From positions 186,001 to 250,000 of the forward strand of contig JBAOHJ010000003.1 of assembly GCA_037045055.1 (NCBI GenBank): a stretch of DNA of 64,000 bases, written 5' to 3'. Of this stretch, positions 50,011 to 61,611 are shown piece by piece. A model generated the notes under the pieces. The model did not search any database. It saw only the letters and a program-made list of their open reading frames with translations, and was not told the DNA's origin. How positions within the stretch are numbered: the first letter of the stretch is position 1; the number at the start of each line of letters is the position of its first letter. Source of the DNA: Phosphoribacter sp037045055. GTDB lineage: Bacteria > Actinomycetota > Actinomycetes > Actinomycetales > Dermatophilaceae. Made by a program: the position numbers and the translations under genes.

Positions 50011-52851
50011 CTATGCCCGTGGTTTCTCGCGCATCTCGTAGGTCTCGATGACGTCGTCGATCTGCAGGTCGTTGAACGACCCGAGGTTGATGCCGCACTC
50101 GTAGCCCTCGCGGACGTCGGTGACGTCGTCCTTGAACCGGCGCAGCCCGGCGATCTCGACGTTGTCGCCGACGAGGACCCCGTTGCGGGTGATCCGCGCG
50201 CGGGCCCCGCGGCGGATCTCCCCGGAGCGCACCAGGGACCCGGCGATGTTGCCGAACTTGCTGGACCGGAAGATCTCGCGGATCTCGGCGCTGCCGAGGC
50301 GGACCTCCTCGAACTCCGGCTTGAGCATGCCCTTGAGGGCGGCCTCGATGTCCTCGATGGCTTGGTAGATCACCGAGTAGTAGCGCACCTCGACGCCCTC
50401 GCGGTCGGCGACCTCGGCGTTCTGTCCCTCGGCGCGGACGTTGAAGCCGAGGATGATCGCGTTGGACGCCATGGCGAGGTTGATGTTGTTGAGGGTGATC
50501 GCGCCGACGCCTCGGTCGATGATGCGCAGCTCCACCTCGTCGCCCACGTCGATCTGCAATAGGGCGTCCTCGAGGGCCTCGACCGACCCGGACACGTCGC
50601 CCTTGAGGATGAGGTTGAGCGTCTCGACCTTGCCGGCGGCCAGGGCCTCGTTGAGGTCCTCCAGGCTGATCCGCTTGCGGGCCTTGGCCAGGGAGGCCTG
50701 CCGGTCGGCGGCCTCGCGCTTCTCGGCGATCTGCCGGGCGGTGCGGTCGTCGGGCGCCACGACGAAGGTGTCGCCGGCGCGGGGCACCGAGGACAGCCCG
50801 AGCACCTGGACGGGACGCGAGGGGGTGGCGGCGTCGAGGGCGTTGCCGTGCTCGTCGAGCATGGCCCGGACCCGGCCGTGTGCCGAGCCCGCGACGATGG
50901 CGTCCCCGACGTGCAGGGTGCCCTGCTGGACCAGCACCGTGGCGGTGGCGCCCCGACCGCGGTCGAGGTTGGCCTCGATGGCCACGCCGCGGGCGTCGGT
51001 GACGGGGTTGGCCCGCAGATCGAGCGCGGCGTCGGCGGTGAGCAGCACGGCTTCGAGCAGCCCGTCGATGTTGAGCTTCTCGCGCGCCGAGACGTCGACG
51101 AACATCGTCTCGCCGCCGTACTCCTCGGCGATGAGGTTGTACTCGGTGAGCTGTTGGCGGATCTTGTCGGGGTTGGCCCCCTCCTTGTCGATCTTGTTGA
51201 CCGCCACGACGATCGGCACGTCGGCGGCCTGGGCGTGGTTGAGCGCCTCGATGGTCTGCGGCATGACGCCGTCGTCGGCGGCGACGACGAGGATGGCGAT
51301 GTCGGTGACCTTCGCGCCGCGGGCTCGCATGGCGGTGAACGCCTCGTGGCCCGGGGTGTCGATAAAGGTGATTGGCCGCTCGACGCCCTCGTGCTCGGTG
51401 ACGATCTGGTACGCGCCGATGTGCTGGGTGATGCCGCCGGCCTCGGTGTCGATGACGTTGGCGCTGCGGATGGCGTCGAGCAGTTTGGTCTTGCCGTGGT
51501 CGACGTGACCCATGACCGTGACGACCGGCGGACGGGCGGCCAGGTTGGCTTCGTCGTCTTCCTCGGCGTCGAGGTCGATGTTGAACGAGGCGAACAGCTC
51601 CTTCTCCTCGTCCTCGGGTGAGACCACCTGGACGTCGTAGCCCAGCTCCGCGCCGAGCAGGCGGAAGGTGTCCTCGTCGAGGGACTGGGTGGCCGTGGCC
51701 ATCTCGCCGAGGTGGAACAGCACGGTGACCAGGGACGCCGGGTTGGCGTTGATCTTGTCGGCGAAGTCGGTGAGCGAGGAGCCGCGGCGCACTCGGATCA
51801 CGGTGGTGCCGTCGCCGCGGGGCACGGTCACCCCGCCGATGGTCGGCGCCTGCATCTGCTCGAACTCCTGGCGCTTGGCCCGCTTGGACTTGCGTCCGCG
51901 GACCGGACGACCGCCGCCGCGACCGAAGGCACCCTGGGTGCCGCCACGACCGCCGGGGCCACCAGGACGGCCGCCGAACCCACCGGCACCACCGGGGCGG
52001 CCGCCGAAGCCCCCGGTGCCGGGGCGGGCACCCTGACCGGGGCGGGCGCCCGGTGCCGGGCGGGTGCCCGGACGACCGACGGCGGCCCGGTCGGGCATCA
52101 TGCCCGGGTTGGGGCGCAGGCCGCCCGGCCGCGGGCCACCGGGGCCGGCCGCGCCGGGGCGTGGCCCGCCCGGACCGGCCTGACCGGGGCGCGCCTGCGG
52201 ACGTGGCATTCCTTGACTCGGGGCGAAGGGGTTGTTGCCCGGTCGGGGGGCACCCTCGCGGGGCGTGGCCGGGCGGCCCATCCCCTGGCTCGGGGCGAAG
52301 GGGTTGTTGCCGGGACGTGGTTGGCCGGGACGCGGCGCCGGGCGCGGACCCGGCGCGGCGCCGGTGCGCGCGGCGGGCTCCTCGGGGGCCGGGCGACGCG
52401 GTGCGGGAGCGGGGCTCGCGGGACCGGCGGGTCCGGGAGCCCCGGGCGAGGCGGCGGCCGGGGCCGGCGCCGTGACGGCGGCTGCGGCCGGCGAGGGCGG
52501 CGCCGGCGCAGCCGATGCCGCGACCTTGGGCTGCGGCGACGACGGGGCCGATGGTGCGGAGGAGGGTGGTGTCGATGCGGGTGGTGCCGAGACCGGTGAT
52601 GCCGCGGCCGGTGGTGCCGCGGCGGCAGGCGCCGCGACCGGAGCCGAGCTCGATGCCGGCTCGGCAGCCGCCGGTGCCTTGGCGGCGGGGGTCGCGGCGA
52701 CCCACGACTCCTTGATCTTGCGCACGACGGGCGGCTCGATCGTCGAGGACGCCGAGCGGACGAACTCGCCCTGCTCCTTCAGGTGGGCGAGGAGCGCCTT
52801 GCTCTCCACCCCGAGCTCCTTGGCGAGCTCGTAGACCCGGACCTTGGCCAC
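50011..52851 (-). CDS. infB: Translation initiation factor IF-2
   Basis: 946 residues. The N-terminus has the IF2_N domain (VRVYELAKELGVESKALLAHL), then a long Pro/Ala/Gly linker (about residues 60-320) with duplicated RPGNNPFAPSQGM and Gly-rich repeats, then the G domain with GHVDHGKT at 448-455, DTPGHEAF and NKID. GTG 52851 follows AAGGAG. It brings fMet-tRNA to the 30S subunit. Confidence 0.97.
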   Translation of the reverse strand: MAKVRVYELAKELGVESKALLAHLKEQGEFVRSASSTIEPPVVRKIKESWVAATPAAKAPAAAEPASSSAPVAAPAAAAPPAAASPVSAPPASTPPSSAPSAPSSPQPKVAASAAPAPPSPAAAAVTAPAPAAASPGAPGPAGPASPAPAPRRPAPEEPAARTGAAPGPRPAPRPGQPRPGNNPFAPSQGMGRPATPREGAPRPGNNPFAPSQGMPRPQARPGQAGPGGPRPGAAGPGGPRPGGLRPNPGMMPDRAAVGRPGTRPAPGARPGQGARPGTGGFGGRPGGAGGFGGRPGGPGGRGGTQGAFGRGGGRPVRGRKSKRAKRQEFEQMQAPTIGGVTVPRGDGTTVIRVRRGSSLTDFADKINANPASLVTVLFHLGEMATATQSLDEDTFRLLGAELGYDVQVVSPEDEEKELFASFNIDLDAEEDDEANLAARPPVVTVMGHVDHGKTKLLDAIRSANVIDTEAGGITQHIGAYQIVTEHEGVERPITFIDTPGHEAFTAMRARGAKVTDIAILVVAADDGVMPQTIEALNHAQAADVPIVVAVNKIDKEGANPDKIRQQLTEYNLIAEEYGGETMFVDVSAREKLNIDGLLEAVLLTADAALDLRANPVTDARGVAIEANLDRGRGATATVLVQQGTLHVGDAIVAGSAHGRVRAMLDEHGNALDAATPSRPVQVLGLSSVPRAGDTFVVAPDDRTARQIAEKREAADRQASLAKARKRISLEDLNEALAAGKVETLNLILKGDVSGSVEALEDALLQIDVGDEVELRIIDRGVGAITLNNINLAMASNAIILGFNVRAEGQNAEVADREGVEVRYYSVIYQAIEDIEAALKGMLKPEFEEVRLGSAEIREIFRSSKFGNIAGSLVRSGEIRRGARARITRNGVLVGDNVEIAGLRRFKDDVTDVREGYECGINLGSFNDLQIDDVIETYEMREKPRA
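52221..52314. repeat. 72-bp duplication in the IF-2 linker
   Basis: GGGCGAAGGGGTTGTTGCC occurs at 52221 and again at 52293, an offset of 72 bp (24 codons). It encodes NNPFAPSQ-type units in the disordered linker. Confidence 0.75.
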
Positions 52852-52935
52852 GTTTCTCCTTGGGTCGTGGTCCGGGCGGTGCGAGAGGGCCTCGCAGCAC
52901 GGACCAGCTAGTGGGGGTTGCTCATGGGTGAGTAC

Positions 52936-53253
52936 TCATCGGGTGCTCATCAGCGTCTGACCCGCCCTTTGTCGGTCGTGGTGTGCTGGTGCTCGTCCGG
53001 GTGGGCCGTCGAGGTATGCCGCCACGGCGTCGAGGCTCGCGCCGGCCTGCAGGCGCAGGGCCCGCACGAACGCCCGCCGTCGCACGGCGCGCTCGAGACA
53101 GTCGGTGTCCGGGTGCAGCCAGGCGCCACGCCCCGGGAGCCGTTGCCGCGGATCGGGGACCACCCGGGGGGCTCCCGGGTCGTCCGTCACCGCGACCACT
53201 CGCACGAGAACCGACCAGCTATCCGTGCGTCGACAGCCGACACACGTGCGCAC
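52936..53253 (-). CDS. ylxR: YlxR-family RNA-binding/regulatory protein
   Basis: 105 residues. VRTCVGCRRTDS and WLHPDTDCLERAVRRRAFVRAL are the DUF448/YlxR signature. Usually sits between nusA and infB, as here in spite of the insertion. GTG 53253 gives the conserved start; no other in-frame start is seen upstream. Confidence 0.9.
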   Translation of the reverse strand: MRTCVGCRRTDSWSVLVRVVAVTDDPGAPRVVPDPRQRLPGRGAWLHPDTDCLERAVRRRAFVRALRLQAGASLDAVAAYLDGPPGRAPAHHDRQRAGQTLMSTR

Positions 53254-53599
53254 CGGCTCGCGCCGTGCCCCCGTGTCCGGTGGCGTCGCCCGGAGTCCAG
53301 TCCGGTCGGTCGTGCCCAAGTCTACCCCGTCTCGCCCTCTTGGATGCCGCCGGCAGCGTACCGGCCCGTCGCGCCGCCCCGACTCCCCGGGATGCGGTCG
53401 GTCTCGTGCACCATTCGGCGTCTCCAGCACTCGCCACGCGACCCCGCTACGTGGCACCGGCCCGATGTCGTGCACGTGCTCCGACGAGCAGATGGCAGCC
53501 TGGTGGAACCTCAGGACCTGGGCGAGTGCTACGGCCGCCAGTACCCCCCGACTCCTGCGTTGCCGATGACACAGGGTGACACCAAGCCCCCACCCTCGG
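53254..53599. other. Intergenic region between the HNH gene and ylxR
   Basis: 346 bp without a credible gene. A minus-strand TAGACT in GGGTAGACTTGGGC (53319-53324) is a candidate internal promoter for ylxR-infB; it matches the box before the ileS T-box leader. Nothing else recognizable. Confidence 0.5.
53319..53324 (-). promoter_or_regulatory. Candidate internal promoter for ylxR-infB
   Basis: TAGACT (-10 like) lies 66 bp before the ylxR start. Its context GGGTAGACTTGGGC is the same as that of the ileS promoter except for one base. It would secure infB expression past the HNH insertion. No clear -35. Confidence 0.4.
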
Positions 53600-55057
53600 T
53601 TACCAGGATGGCTCCGGCTCCGGCCTCGGTTGCGGGCCGGGGTCCGCGGCCACGATGGCTGCGACGCCCAAGGGGCGTTGGGTGAGCTCGCGGTAGTCGT
53701 GCGGATAGGTGACGTAGCCCCGCCCGGCGAGTGTGCGCCAGGTGAGGCTGCCGTCGCGGGGATCGCCGCGGGAGGTCCAGAGCCCGGCGGTCTTGAGGGC
53801 GTGATGCCGTCGGTGCTTGGCGCTGAGGTTGGCGGTGCTCGTCGCACCGGCGGGGTGCGGCACCTCGTGGTCGAGGTCGGCAGCCGAAGCGTCGACGGTG
53901 CAGCCGGGCGCGCGGCATACCCGGTCGTGGGCGACCACGTGCTCGCGGATCGACTCGGTCGGCCGGTAGCGGTGAGTCGACAGGTGCACCAGGCGGCCCG
54001 TACCGGAATCGGTGAGCAGCGCGCGCCAGGTCGACCCCGCTGCGGTGACCACCTCGCGGGCGTGGGCAGCGGCGAGCCACCCATACCCCGGCACCTCGGC
54101 GAGGCCCTCGTCGCTGCCAGCCAGCGTGGACCAGGACACCAGGACGTGCACCCGGGCTGGGGGCAAGGTCCCCAGCAGGCGCAAAGGGGAGTCGCCGGTC
54201 GGCGCCAGGTATGCCGCGGCGCCCGGCGTGCCGCGGGCCTGCGGGTGCGCCACCGGTGGCGGACTCGCGCAGTGCGCCGGCACGCCGTAGAGCACCAGGT
54301 CGAGGGCAACGTCGGAGCGCAGCTGAGCCAGGGTGCGTCCCAGCGGATCGCCGCCCGCGCGGGCGGCCCGCGTCAGCGCCTCGACCCGGTCCATCGCAGC
54401 AGCCACCCGGGCCGCGTCACCGGTCACCGTGAGCACGCCGACGCCCTCGGGCTCCAGCTGTGCGTCCGCCGTGCGGCCGGCCAGCGCGGCGGCTCTCGAC
54501 AGGGCGGGATCGGGGACGTGCAGCGCCAGTTGACGCCGCAGTCGCCCGGACACGAGGCGCTCGGACGGCACGGGACAGCGAGAGGTGGGCAGGAGCACCC
54601 GCGCGGCGATGCCGTCGGCGACGGCAGGGTCGAGGTGGCGCGTCTCGTCGTGGACACGCAGCACCCGATACAGCGAGGCCAGCCCGTGCCGCAGGCAGGT
54701 CGCGGCGGTGCCGGTCCGCCGGGGGTGCGCCGTGGCGAAGGAGAGCCTCCGCTCGCACTCGAGGCGACCGAGGCCGGTGGCGGCCATGACCTCGTCGACC
54801 GTGGCGCTGCGAGCCAGCGAGGCCACATGCTCGCGGCGGCGAGCGGGCGGCATACCCCGCAGGTCGAGCGTCTCGCACTGATCGGCGACCTCGGCGTGCA
54901 GGGCCCGCCACGCCGACAGCGCTGCGAGGTCGAGCATCGCCTTGAGCCGCTCGACCGTCTCGATGATGCCCAGGGCCGCGGCGGCGCGAGTGTCCGCCGG
55001 CAACGGCGGCTCGGCGGGCGCGGGCGCGGGCGGGGAGCTCGTGGCCAGATCGAACAT
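53600..55057 (-). CDS. DUF222/13E12-family HNH endonuclease, SOS-controlled
   Basis: 485 residues. The N-terminal DUF222 domain (helical, Ala/Arg-rich; VDEVMAATGLGRLECERRL) is followed by the HNH nuclease: DRVCRAPGC, DLDHEVPH and HRRHHALKTAGLW, about residues 385-430. This is the 13E12 (REP13E12) family, some members of which in Mycobacterium tuberculosis have LexA boxes. ATG 55057 is chosen; the transcript is predicted nearly leaderless. It is inserted in the nusA-infB operon. Whether it cuts DNA is unknown. Confidence 0.9.
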   Translation of the reverse strand: MFDLATSSPPAPAPAEPPLPADTRAAAALGIIETVERLKAMLDLAALSAWRALHAEVADQCETLDLRGMPPARRREHVASLARSATVDEVMAATGLGRLECERRLSFATAHPRRTGTAATCLRHGLASLYRVLRVHDETRHLDPAVADGIAARVLLPTSRCPVPSERLVSGRLRRQLALHVPDPALSRAAALAGRTADAQLEPEGVGVLTVTGDAARVAAAMDRVEALTRAARAGGDPLGRTLAQLRSDVALDLVLYGVPAHCASPPPVAHPQARGTPGAAAYLAPTGDSPLRLLGTLPPARVHVLVSWSTLAGSDEGLAEVPGYGWLAAAHAREVVTAAGSTWRALLTDSGTGRLVHLSTHRYRPTESIREHVVAHDRVCRAPGCTVDASAADLDHEVPHPAGATSTANLSAKHRRHHALKTAGLWTSRGDPRDGSLTWRTLAGRGYVTYPHDYRELTQRPLGVAAIVAADPGPQPRPEPEPSW

Positions 55058-55065
55058 GTGTTCGA
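55050..55065. promoter_or_regulatory. LexA (SOS) box
   Basis: TCGAAC-ATGT-GTTCGA is a perfect match to the actinobacterial LexA consensus TCGAAC-N4-GTTCGA. It covers the HNH start codon and touches the -10 box, so LexA would block RNA polymerase. DNA damage should induce the gene. Confidence 0.88.
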
Positions 55066-55093
55066 TTCTACGCCGAAGACCGCGTCGCGTCAA
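55065..55093 (-). promoter_or_regulatory. Promoter of the HNH gene
   Basis: -35 TTGACG (55088-55093) and -10 TAGAAT (55065-55070) are separated by exactly 17 bp on the minus strand. A start near 55058 leaves almost no leader before ATG 55057. The LexA box overlaps the -10 and start site. Confidence 0.8.
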
Positions 55094-55272
55094 CCCCGAA
55101 GAAGCGCGATAGCGTTGTCTCGCAACGGGATTGCCACCCGATGCGCAGGTGCCGGAGCAGCCACGCCTGACCCGTTGCCGGAAGGTCACCGCGCTCCGCG
55201 GCCGTGCGAGCGTGCTAGGGCGCGCGCAGGTCCGCGCCATCATCGCCATGCACTCCTGACCCGAGCGGACCG

Positions 55273-56298
55273 CTAGCGGGGGAGAGCTCGGGACTGAACC
55301 GGCGGATTGTCCGGGTGGATGTCGATGCGCCAGCCGGTGAGCTTCGCGGCCAGCCGGGCGTTCTGACCCTCCTTGCCGATCGCCAGCGACAGCTGGTAGT
55401 CGGGCACGACCACCCGGGCCCGGCGCAGCTGCGGGTCCACCACCTCCACGGACTGCACTCGGGCCGGCGAGAGGGCCGCCGCGACGAACTCGCTCGGGTC
55501 CTCGGAGAAGTCGACGATGTCGATCTTCTCGCCGTGCAGCTCGGTCATCACCGCCCGCACCCGGGCCCCCATGGGCCCGATGCAGGCGCCCTTGGCGTTG
55601 ACTCCGGGGACCTTGGCCCGGACCGCGATCTTCGTCCGGTGGCCGGCCTCGCGGGCCAGGGCGGCGATCTCCACCGACCCGTCGGCGACCTCGGGCACCT
55701 CGAGCTTGAAGAGGGTCTTGACGAGGTTGGGGTGGGTCCGGGACAACCCGATGAGCGGCCCCTTCGGCCCGCGCTTGACACTCACCACGAAGCACCGCAG
55801 CCGTTCGCCGTGGCGGTAGACCTCGCCGGGCACCTGCTCGGCCTGCGGCAACAGCCCCTCGACCGACCCGAAGTCGACCCGGACGTTGCGGGGGTCGGCG
55901 CTCTGCTGGATGACCCCGGACACGATGTCACCCTCGCGGCCCTTGAAGTCGCCGAGGATCGCCTCGTCCTCGATGTCGCGCAGCCGCTGGACGATGACCT
56001 GCCGCGCGGTGGCCGCGGCGACCCGGCCGAACCCCTCCGGGGTGTCGTCGAACTCCGGACCGGCCTCCCCCAGGGTCGCGCGTTCCCCCTCCTCGTCGGT
56101 GAGGACCTCGCCCTCCTGACGAGCCCAGACCACGACGTGCCCGGTCTTGCGGTCCAGCTGGGCCCGCGCGAGCTTGTGGGCGCCCTCGGTGCGGTGGTAG
56201 GCCACCAGCAGCGCCTGCTCGATCGCCGGGATGAGCACGTCGAGGCTGATGTCGCGCTCGCGTTCCAGCGCCCGCAGGGCGGCCAGGTCGATGTCCAT
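55273..56298 (-). CDS. nusA: Transcription termination/antitermination factor NusA
   Basis: 341 residues. N-terminal RNAP-binding domain (DIDLAALRALERERDISLDVL), S1 domain (GDIVSGVIQQ), then KH domains with CIGPMGARVRAV and SLAIGKEGQNARLAAKLTGW. Short, lacking the C-terminal repeats of proteobacterial NusA, as usual in actinobacteria. ATG overlaps the rimP stop (TGATG). Confidence 0.96.
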   Translation of the reverse strand: MDIDLAALRALERERDISLDVLIPAIEQALLVAYHRTEGAHKLARAQLDRKTGHVVVWARQEGEVLTDEEGERATLGEAGPEFDDTPEGFGRVAAATARQVIVQRLRDIEDEAILGDFKGREGDIVSGVIQQSADPRNVRVDFGSVEGLLPQAEQVPGEVYRHGERLRCFVVSVKRGPKGPLIGLSRTHPNLVKTLFKLEVPEVADGSVEIAALAREAGHRTKIAVRAKVPGVNAKGACIGPMGARVRAVMTELHGEKIDIVDFSEDPSEFVAAALSPARVQSVEVVDPQLRRARVVVPDYQLSLAIGKEGQNARLAAKLTGWRIDIHPDNPPVQSRALPR

Positions 56299-56843
56299 CA
56301 GCCCGACTCCCCTACCCCGTCGGACGACTCGTCCGCCCCTTCGTCCGCGGCACCGTCCGCCCGGCCGAACTCCACCTGCACCCGGGCCTGACGGACTCGG
56401 GTCAGCGGCATCCGGACCTCGCCGCGCTCGGTCTGCAGGACCAGTTCGTCCACACCCACTGCGGCGATCCGGCCGGTCAGCGGGTCACCCTCGACCGGGG
56501 TGAGGATCACCAGGCGACCGACGTTGCGGCGCAGCTGCCGTGGCTGGGTCAACGGCCGGTCCACCCCAGGGGAGCTGACCTCGAGCACGTATGCCGCCGG
56601 GCCCATGACGTCGGCGTCGTCGAGGACCTCGCTGACCAGCCGGGTCGCCTCGGCGATCTCGTCGAGGCTCAACGGCCGCACCGGAGTGCGGTCCGAGGCC
56701 AACTCGAGCGCCGCGAGGTCGCGGTCCACCGCCACCCGCACGACCTGCCGCCGCCCCGCCTGCCGGATGCCGACGTCCTCGACGACCAACCCGACTCCGG
56801 CGAGCGGCTCGTGGAGGGTCGCCCGGATGAGGTCCACGGACAT
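56298..56843 (-). CDS. rimP: Ribosome maturation factor RimP
   Basis: 181 residues: VEDVGIRQAG, RVAVDRD, YVLEVSSPGVDRPLT. Helps assemble the 30S subunit. A strong AAGGAGGTG precedes ATG 56843. First gene of the operon; a TAGAGT -10-like box is at 56880-56885. Confidence 0.94.
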   Translation of the reverse strand: MSVDLIRATLHEPLAGVGLVVEDVGIRQAGRRQVVRVAVDRDLAALELASDRTPVRPLSLDEIAEATRLVSEVLDDADVMGPAAYVLEVSSPGVDRPLTQPRQLRRNVGRLVILTPVEGDPLTGRIAAVGVDELVLQTERGEVRMPLTRVRQARVQVEFGRADGAADEGADESSDGVGESG

Positions 56844-56923
56844 CCGGGCCCACCTCCTTGCGATCCTCGACTCGAGTCCACTCTAACCGGGCACCGCCGG
56901 GGCGCCATGCCATCATCGGGGGC

Positions 56924-57901
56924 ATGCCCGGCGCCTCCCGCGACCCCGCGGATGGCCTGCCGTCCCGGCGGCTGCTCCTGCGTGCCGCCCTGGCGGCCGG
57001 GGGCCTCGCGGGGGCCGGCGCGGTGGGCGGATGCCGCGTCCGACTGCAGGACGACGCCCCGGCGCTGCCCTTCCTCGAGCGCCGGTCGATCCCCGACGAG
57101 AGCCTGCTCGTGCAGGCCTACCGGGCGACCAGCGCGCTGGCCGAGCTCGCCGCCCGAGTGGCCCATCCGGTGGCCGCTCAGGTGGCCCCCCAGCACGCCC
57201 GTCAGGCCGCCGTCATCCGCGGGATCCTCACCGCCGGCGGCGTCCCGGGCGAGGCCATCACCGGCCCCACCCCCTCCGGCCCGGCGACCGGCGCGACCCC
57301 GACCCCCCCGCCGCAGCCGCCGGCCGACCCGGCCGTGCTCGCGCAGTCCGAGCTCGCCGCCCTCGCGTCGCAGGCCCTCACCGCCCTGGCCGCCGCGGTG
57401 GCCCACCGCCCGCTGCTGTCCGCGGTGACCGCCCATCGCGCCGCGACCGCGGCCGTGCTCGGTGTCGCCCCCGCCTGGCCGGCCGCCCCCGCGCTGCCCT
57501 TCACCGTGGCCGCGACCGCCCTGGACGCCAACCGGGCCGCCCGGTATGCCGTGCAGGTGGCCGCCGCGCACCTGGGCGGACCCTCGCGAGAGCAGGCCCT
57601 GGCCACCCTCGCCACCCTCGATCGGCGGGTCGCCGAGCTGACCGCCGCCGCCGCGGCCATCGCCCGGCCCGCCCCGTTGGGCTATCGGTTGCCCTTCTCG
57701 GTCGCCGGCCCCGACGACGCGGTCCGGCTGCTCGCCACGGCCCTGGGCACCTTGGCCGCCGACGGGTTGGTGAGTGCGCCCGACCTGCCGGTGGGGTCTG
57801 CGGCATACGTGGCGCTGGTGCGCCTGCACGCCGAGGCCGTGCTGCTGGCCCACCCGTGGGGGGTGGCCCTCACGGCCTTCCCCGGCCTGGTCGACGCTTG
57901 A
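56924..57901 (+). CDS. DUF4439 Tat/lipoprotein-like exported protein
   Basis: 325 residues. The start has an SRRLLLRAALAAGG twin-arginine-like region and a VGGC lipobox near residue 36, so export via Tat and lipidation are likely. The rest is Ala-rich and helical, ferritin-like DUF4439. Such genes commonly neighbour rimP in actinobacteria. Start ATG 56924 is chosen; the upstream frame to 56858 lacks a ribosome site. Confidence 0.78.
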   Translation: MPGASRDPADGLPSRRLLLRAALAAGGLAGAGAVGGCRVRLQDDAPALPFLERRSIPDESLLVQAYRATSALAELAARVAHPVAAQVAPQHARQAAVIRGILTAGGVPGEAITGPTPSGPATGATPTPPPQPPADPAVLAQSELAALASQALTALAAAVAHRPLLSAVTAHRAATAAVLGVAPAWPAAPALPFTVAATALDANRAARYAVQVAAAHLGGPSREQALATLATLDRRVAELTAAAAAIARPAPLGYRLPFSVAGPDDAVRLLATALGTLAADGLVSAPDLPVGSAAYVALVRLHAEAVLLAHPWGVALTAFPGLVDA

Positions 57902-57913
57902 CCGTGGCCGGTG

Positions 57914-59470
57914 TCAGATCTGGCCGTGCTGCTCGCGCATCACCGTCTTGAGCAGCTTGCCCGAGGCGTTCTTGGGCAGCTCGTCGGCGAAGACCACGGT
58001 CTTGGGGATTTTGTACCGCGCCAGACGGCCCTGCAGGTGCTCGACGATCTCCGCGGACGTCGCGGTGCGACCCGGTCGCAGCACGACGACGGCCCGACCG
58101 ACCTCGCCCCACCGCTCGTCCGGGACGCCGATGACCCCGACCTCGGCGACCGCCGGGTGGGTGTAGATCTCCGCCTCGACCTCGGCGGGGTAGATGTTCT
58201 CCCCGCCGGAGATGATCATGTCCTTGAGCCGGTCGACGATGTAGAGGTAGCCGTCCTCGTCGATCCGGGCGATGTCGCCGGTGCGCAGCCACCCGCCGGG
58301 CAGGATCGCCGCAGCGGTGGCCGCGGGCTTGCGCCAGTAGCCCTGGGTGATGTTGAAGCCCTGGGCCTGGATCTCGCCGGTCTCCCCCGCCGCCACCGCG
58401 GCACCCACCTCGTCCACCACCCGGACGTCCTCGAAGAAGCACGACGTGCCGGCCGAGCCGATCTTGCGCATCGAGTCGCGCGCCCGCAGCAGGGTCACGC
58501 CCGGTGAGGCCTCGGTGAGACCGTACCCCTGCAGGATGCCGAAGCCCTTGTCGCCGAAGGCCGCCAGCATGGCCTCCGGCAGCGGCGCGCCGCCGCATTG
58601 GAAGGTCCGCAGCGAGGACAGGTCGGCGCTGTCCCACCGGTCGTGCTGCATGAGGTTGAGGAACATCGTCGGGGGGCCCCAGAAGAAGGTGATCCCCACC
58701 GACTCGATGAGGTCGAAGGCCCGGTCGACGTTCCACGACTGCTCCAGATAGAGCGTGCCGCCCTTGACGAACGTCGGCATGAACTGCTGGTTCATCGCCG
58801 CGGTGTGGAACAGCGGCCCGACCACCAGGGCCACCTCGTCGCTGGACAGGTCCATGTCGATGAGCCCGTTGGTCATGTTCCACGTGATGTTGCCGTGCGA
58901 GAGCATGACGCCCTTGGGGTGACCGGTCGTGCCGGAGGTGTATTGGATCATGAACAGGTCCTCCAGGCCGATCGGCTCGTCGAGCGGATCGTCCGAGCCC
59001 ATCGCCCGCACCTGCTCCAGGGAGGTCTGCCCCGGCGCGCCGGTGACCGAGACGAGGGTGGGCAGCTGCGGCCCGTTGGTCGGGTCCTCGACCGGCCGGG
59101 TCCCCAAATCGTCCATGGTCGCCAGGACCACCTCGCCGAACGGGTCGTCCCACACCAGCACACTGGCGCCGCTGTCGCGCAGGATGTAGCCCCACTCCGG
59201 CGGCACGAGCCGGGTGTTCAACGGCAGGAACACCGCACCGAGCTTGGCCGTGGCGAACATCGTCTCGACGAAGGTCGTCGCGTTGTAGCCGAGATAGGCC
59301 ACCCGTTGGCCCCGGGCCACCCCCAGCGCCCGCAGGCCCTGGGCCAGGCGGTTGGTCTGCTGCGCGAGCGCGGCATACGTGGTCTCGACCCCGCGGTCCA
59401 CGAGCGCGACCTTGTCGGGGGTCATCCGGATGCGGCGGGTCGGCCAGGAACCCACTCCGAGGTCGAGCAT
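57914..59470 (-). CDS. Acyl-CoA synthetase (AMP-forming)
   Basis: 518 residues. IQYTSGTTGHPKGVMLSH, YGLTEASPG, IVDRLKDMIISGGENIYPAEVE and the catalytic Lys in NASGKLLKTV mark a fatty/carboxylic-acid CoA ligase. Converges on the DUF4439 gene. Third such ligase in the window. Substrate unknown. Confidence 0.9.
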   Translation of the reverse strand: MLDLGVGSWPTRRIRMTPDKVALVDRGVETTYAALAQQTNRLAQGLRALGVARGQRVAYLGYNATTFVETMFATAKLGAVFLPLNTRLVPPEWGYILRDSGASVLVWDDPFGEVVLATMDDLGTRPVEDPTNGPQLPTLVSVTGAPGQTSLEQVRAMGSDDPLDEPIGLEDLFMIQYTSGTTGHPKGVMLSHGNITWNMTNGLIDMDLSSDEVALVVGPLFHTAAMNQQFMPTFVKGGTLYLEQSWNVDRAFDLIESVGITFFWGPPTMFLNLMQHDRWDSADLSSLRTFQCGGAPLPEAMLAAFGDKGFGILQGYGLTEASPGVTLLRARDSMRKIGSAGTSCFFEDVRVVDEVGAAVAAGETGEIQAQGFNITQGYWRKPAATAAAILPGGWLRTGDIARIDEDGYLYIVDRLKDMIISGGENIYPAEVEAEIYTHPAVAEVGVIGVPDERWGEVGRAVVVLRPGRTATSAEIVEHLQGRLARYKIPKTVVFADELPKNASGKLLKTVMREQHGQI

Positions 59471-59627
59471 GGGCGAGCCTTTCTCACGGGCACGGCGAGG
59501 TCAGCGGCACGCTAGTGCACACCGTCGAGACCATGGCGCGGTATGCCGGGCGGATCACTCCTGGCGGAATGGCCCGGGCGGTGGCGCCCACTGTCTCACC
59601 GGCCGGTCACCGGCCTAGAGTCGGTGG

Positions 59628-61604
<1,977 letters not shown>

Positions 61605-61611
61605 AGACGCG

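Noticed and set aside
55263..55276. AGCGGTCCGCT palindrome at the nusA stop as a terminator
   Set aside because: Only 5-bp arms with a single central base; too weak to call.
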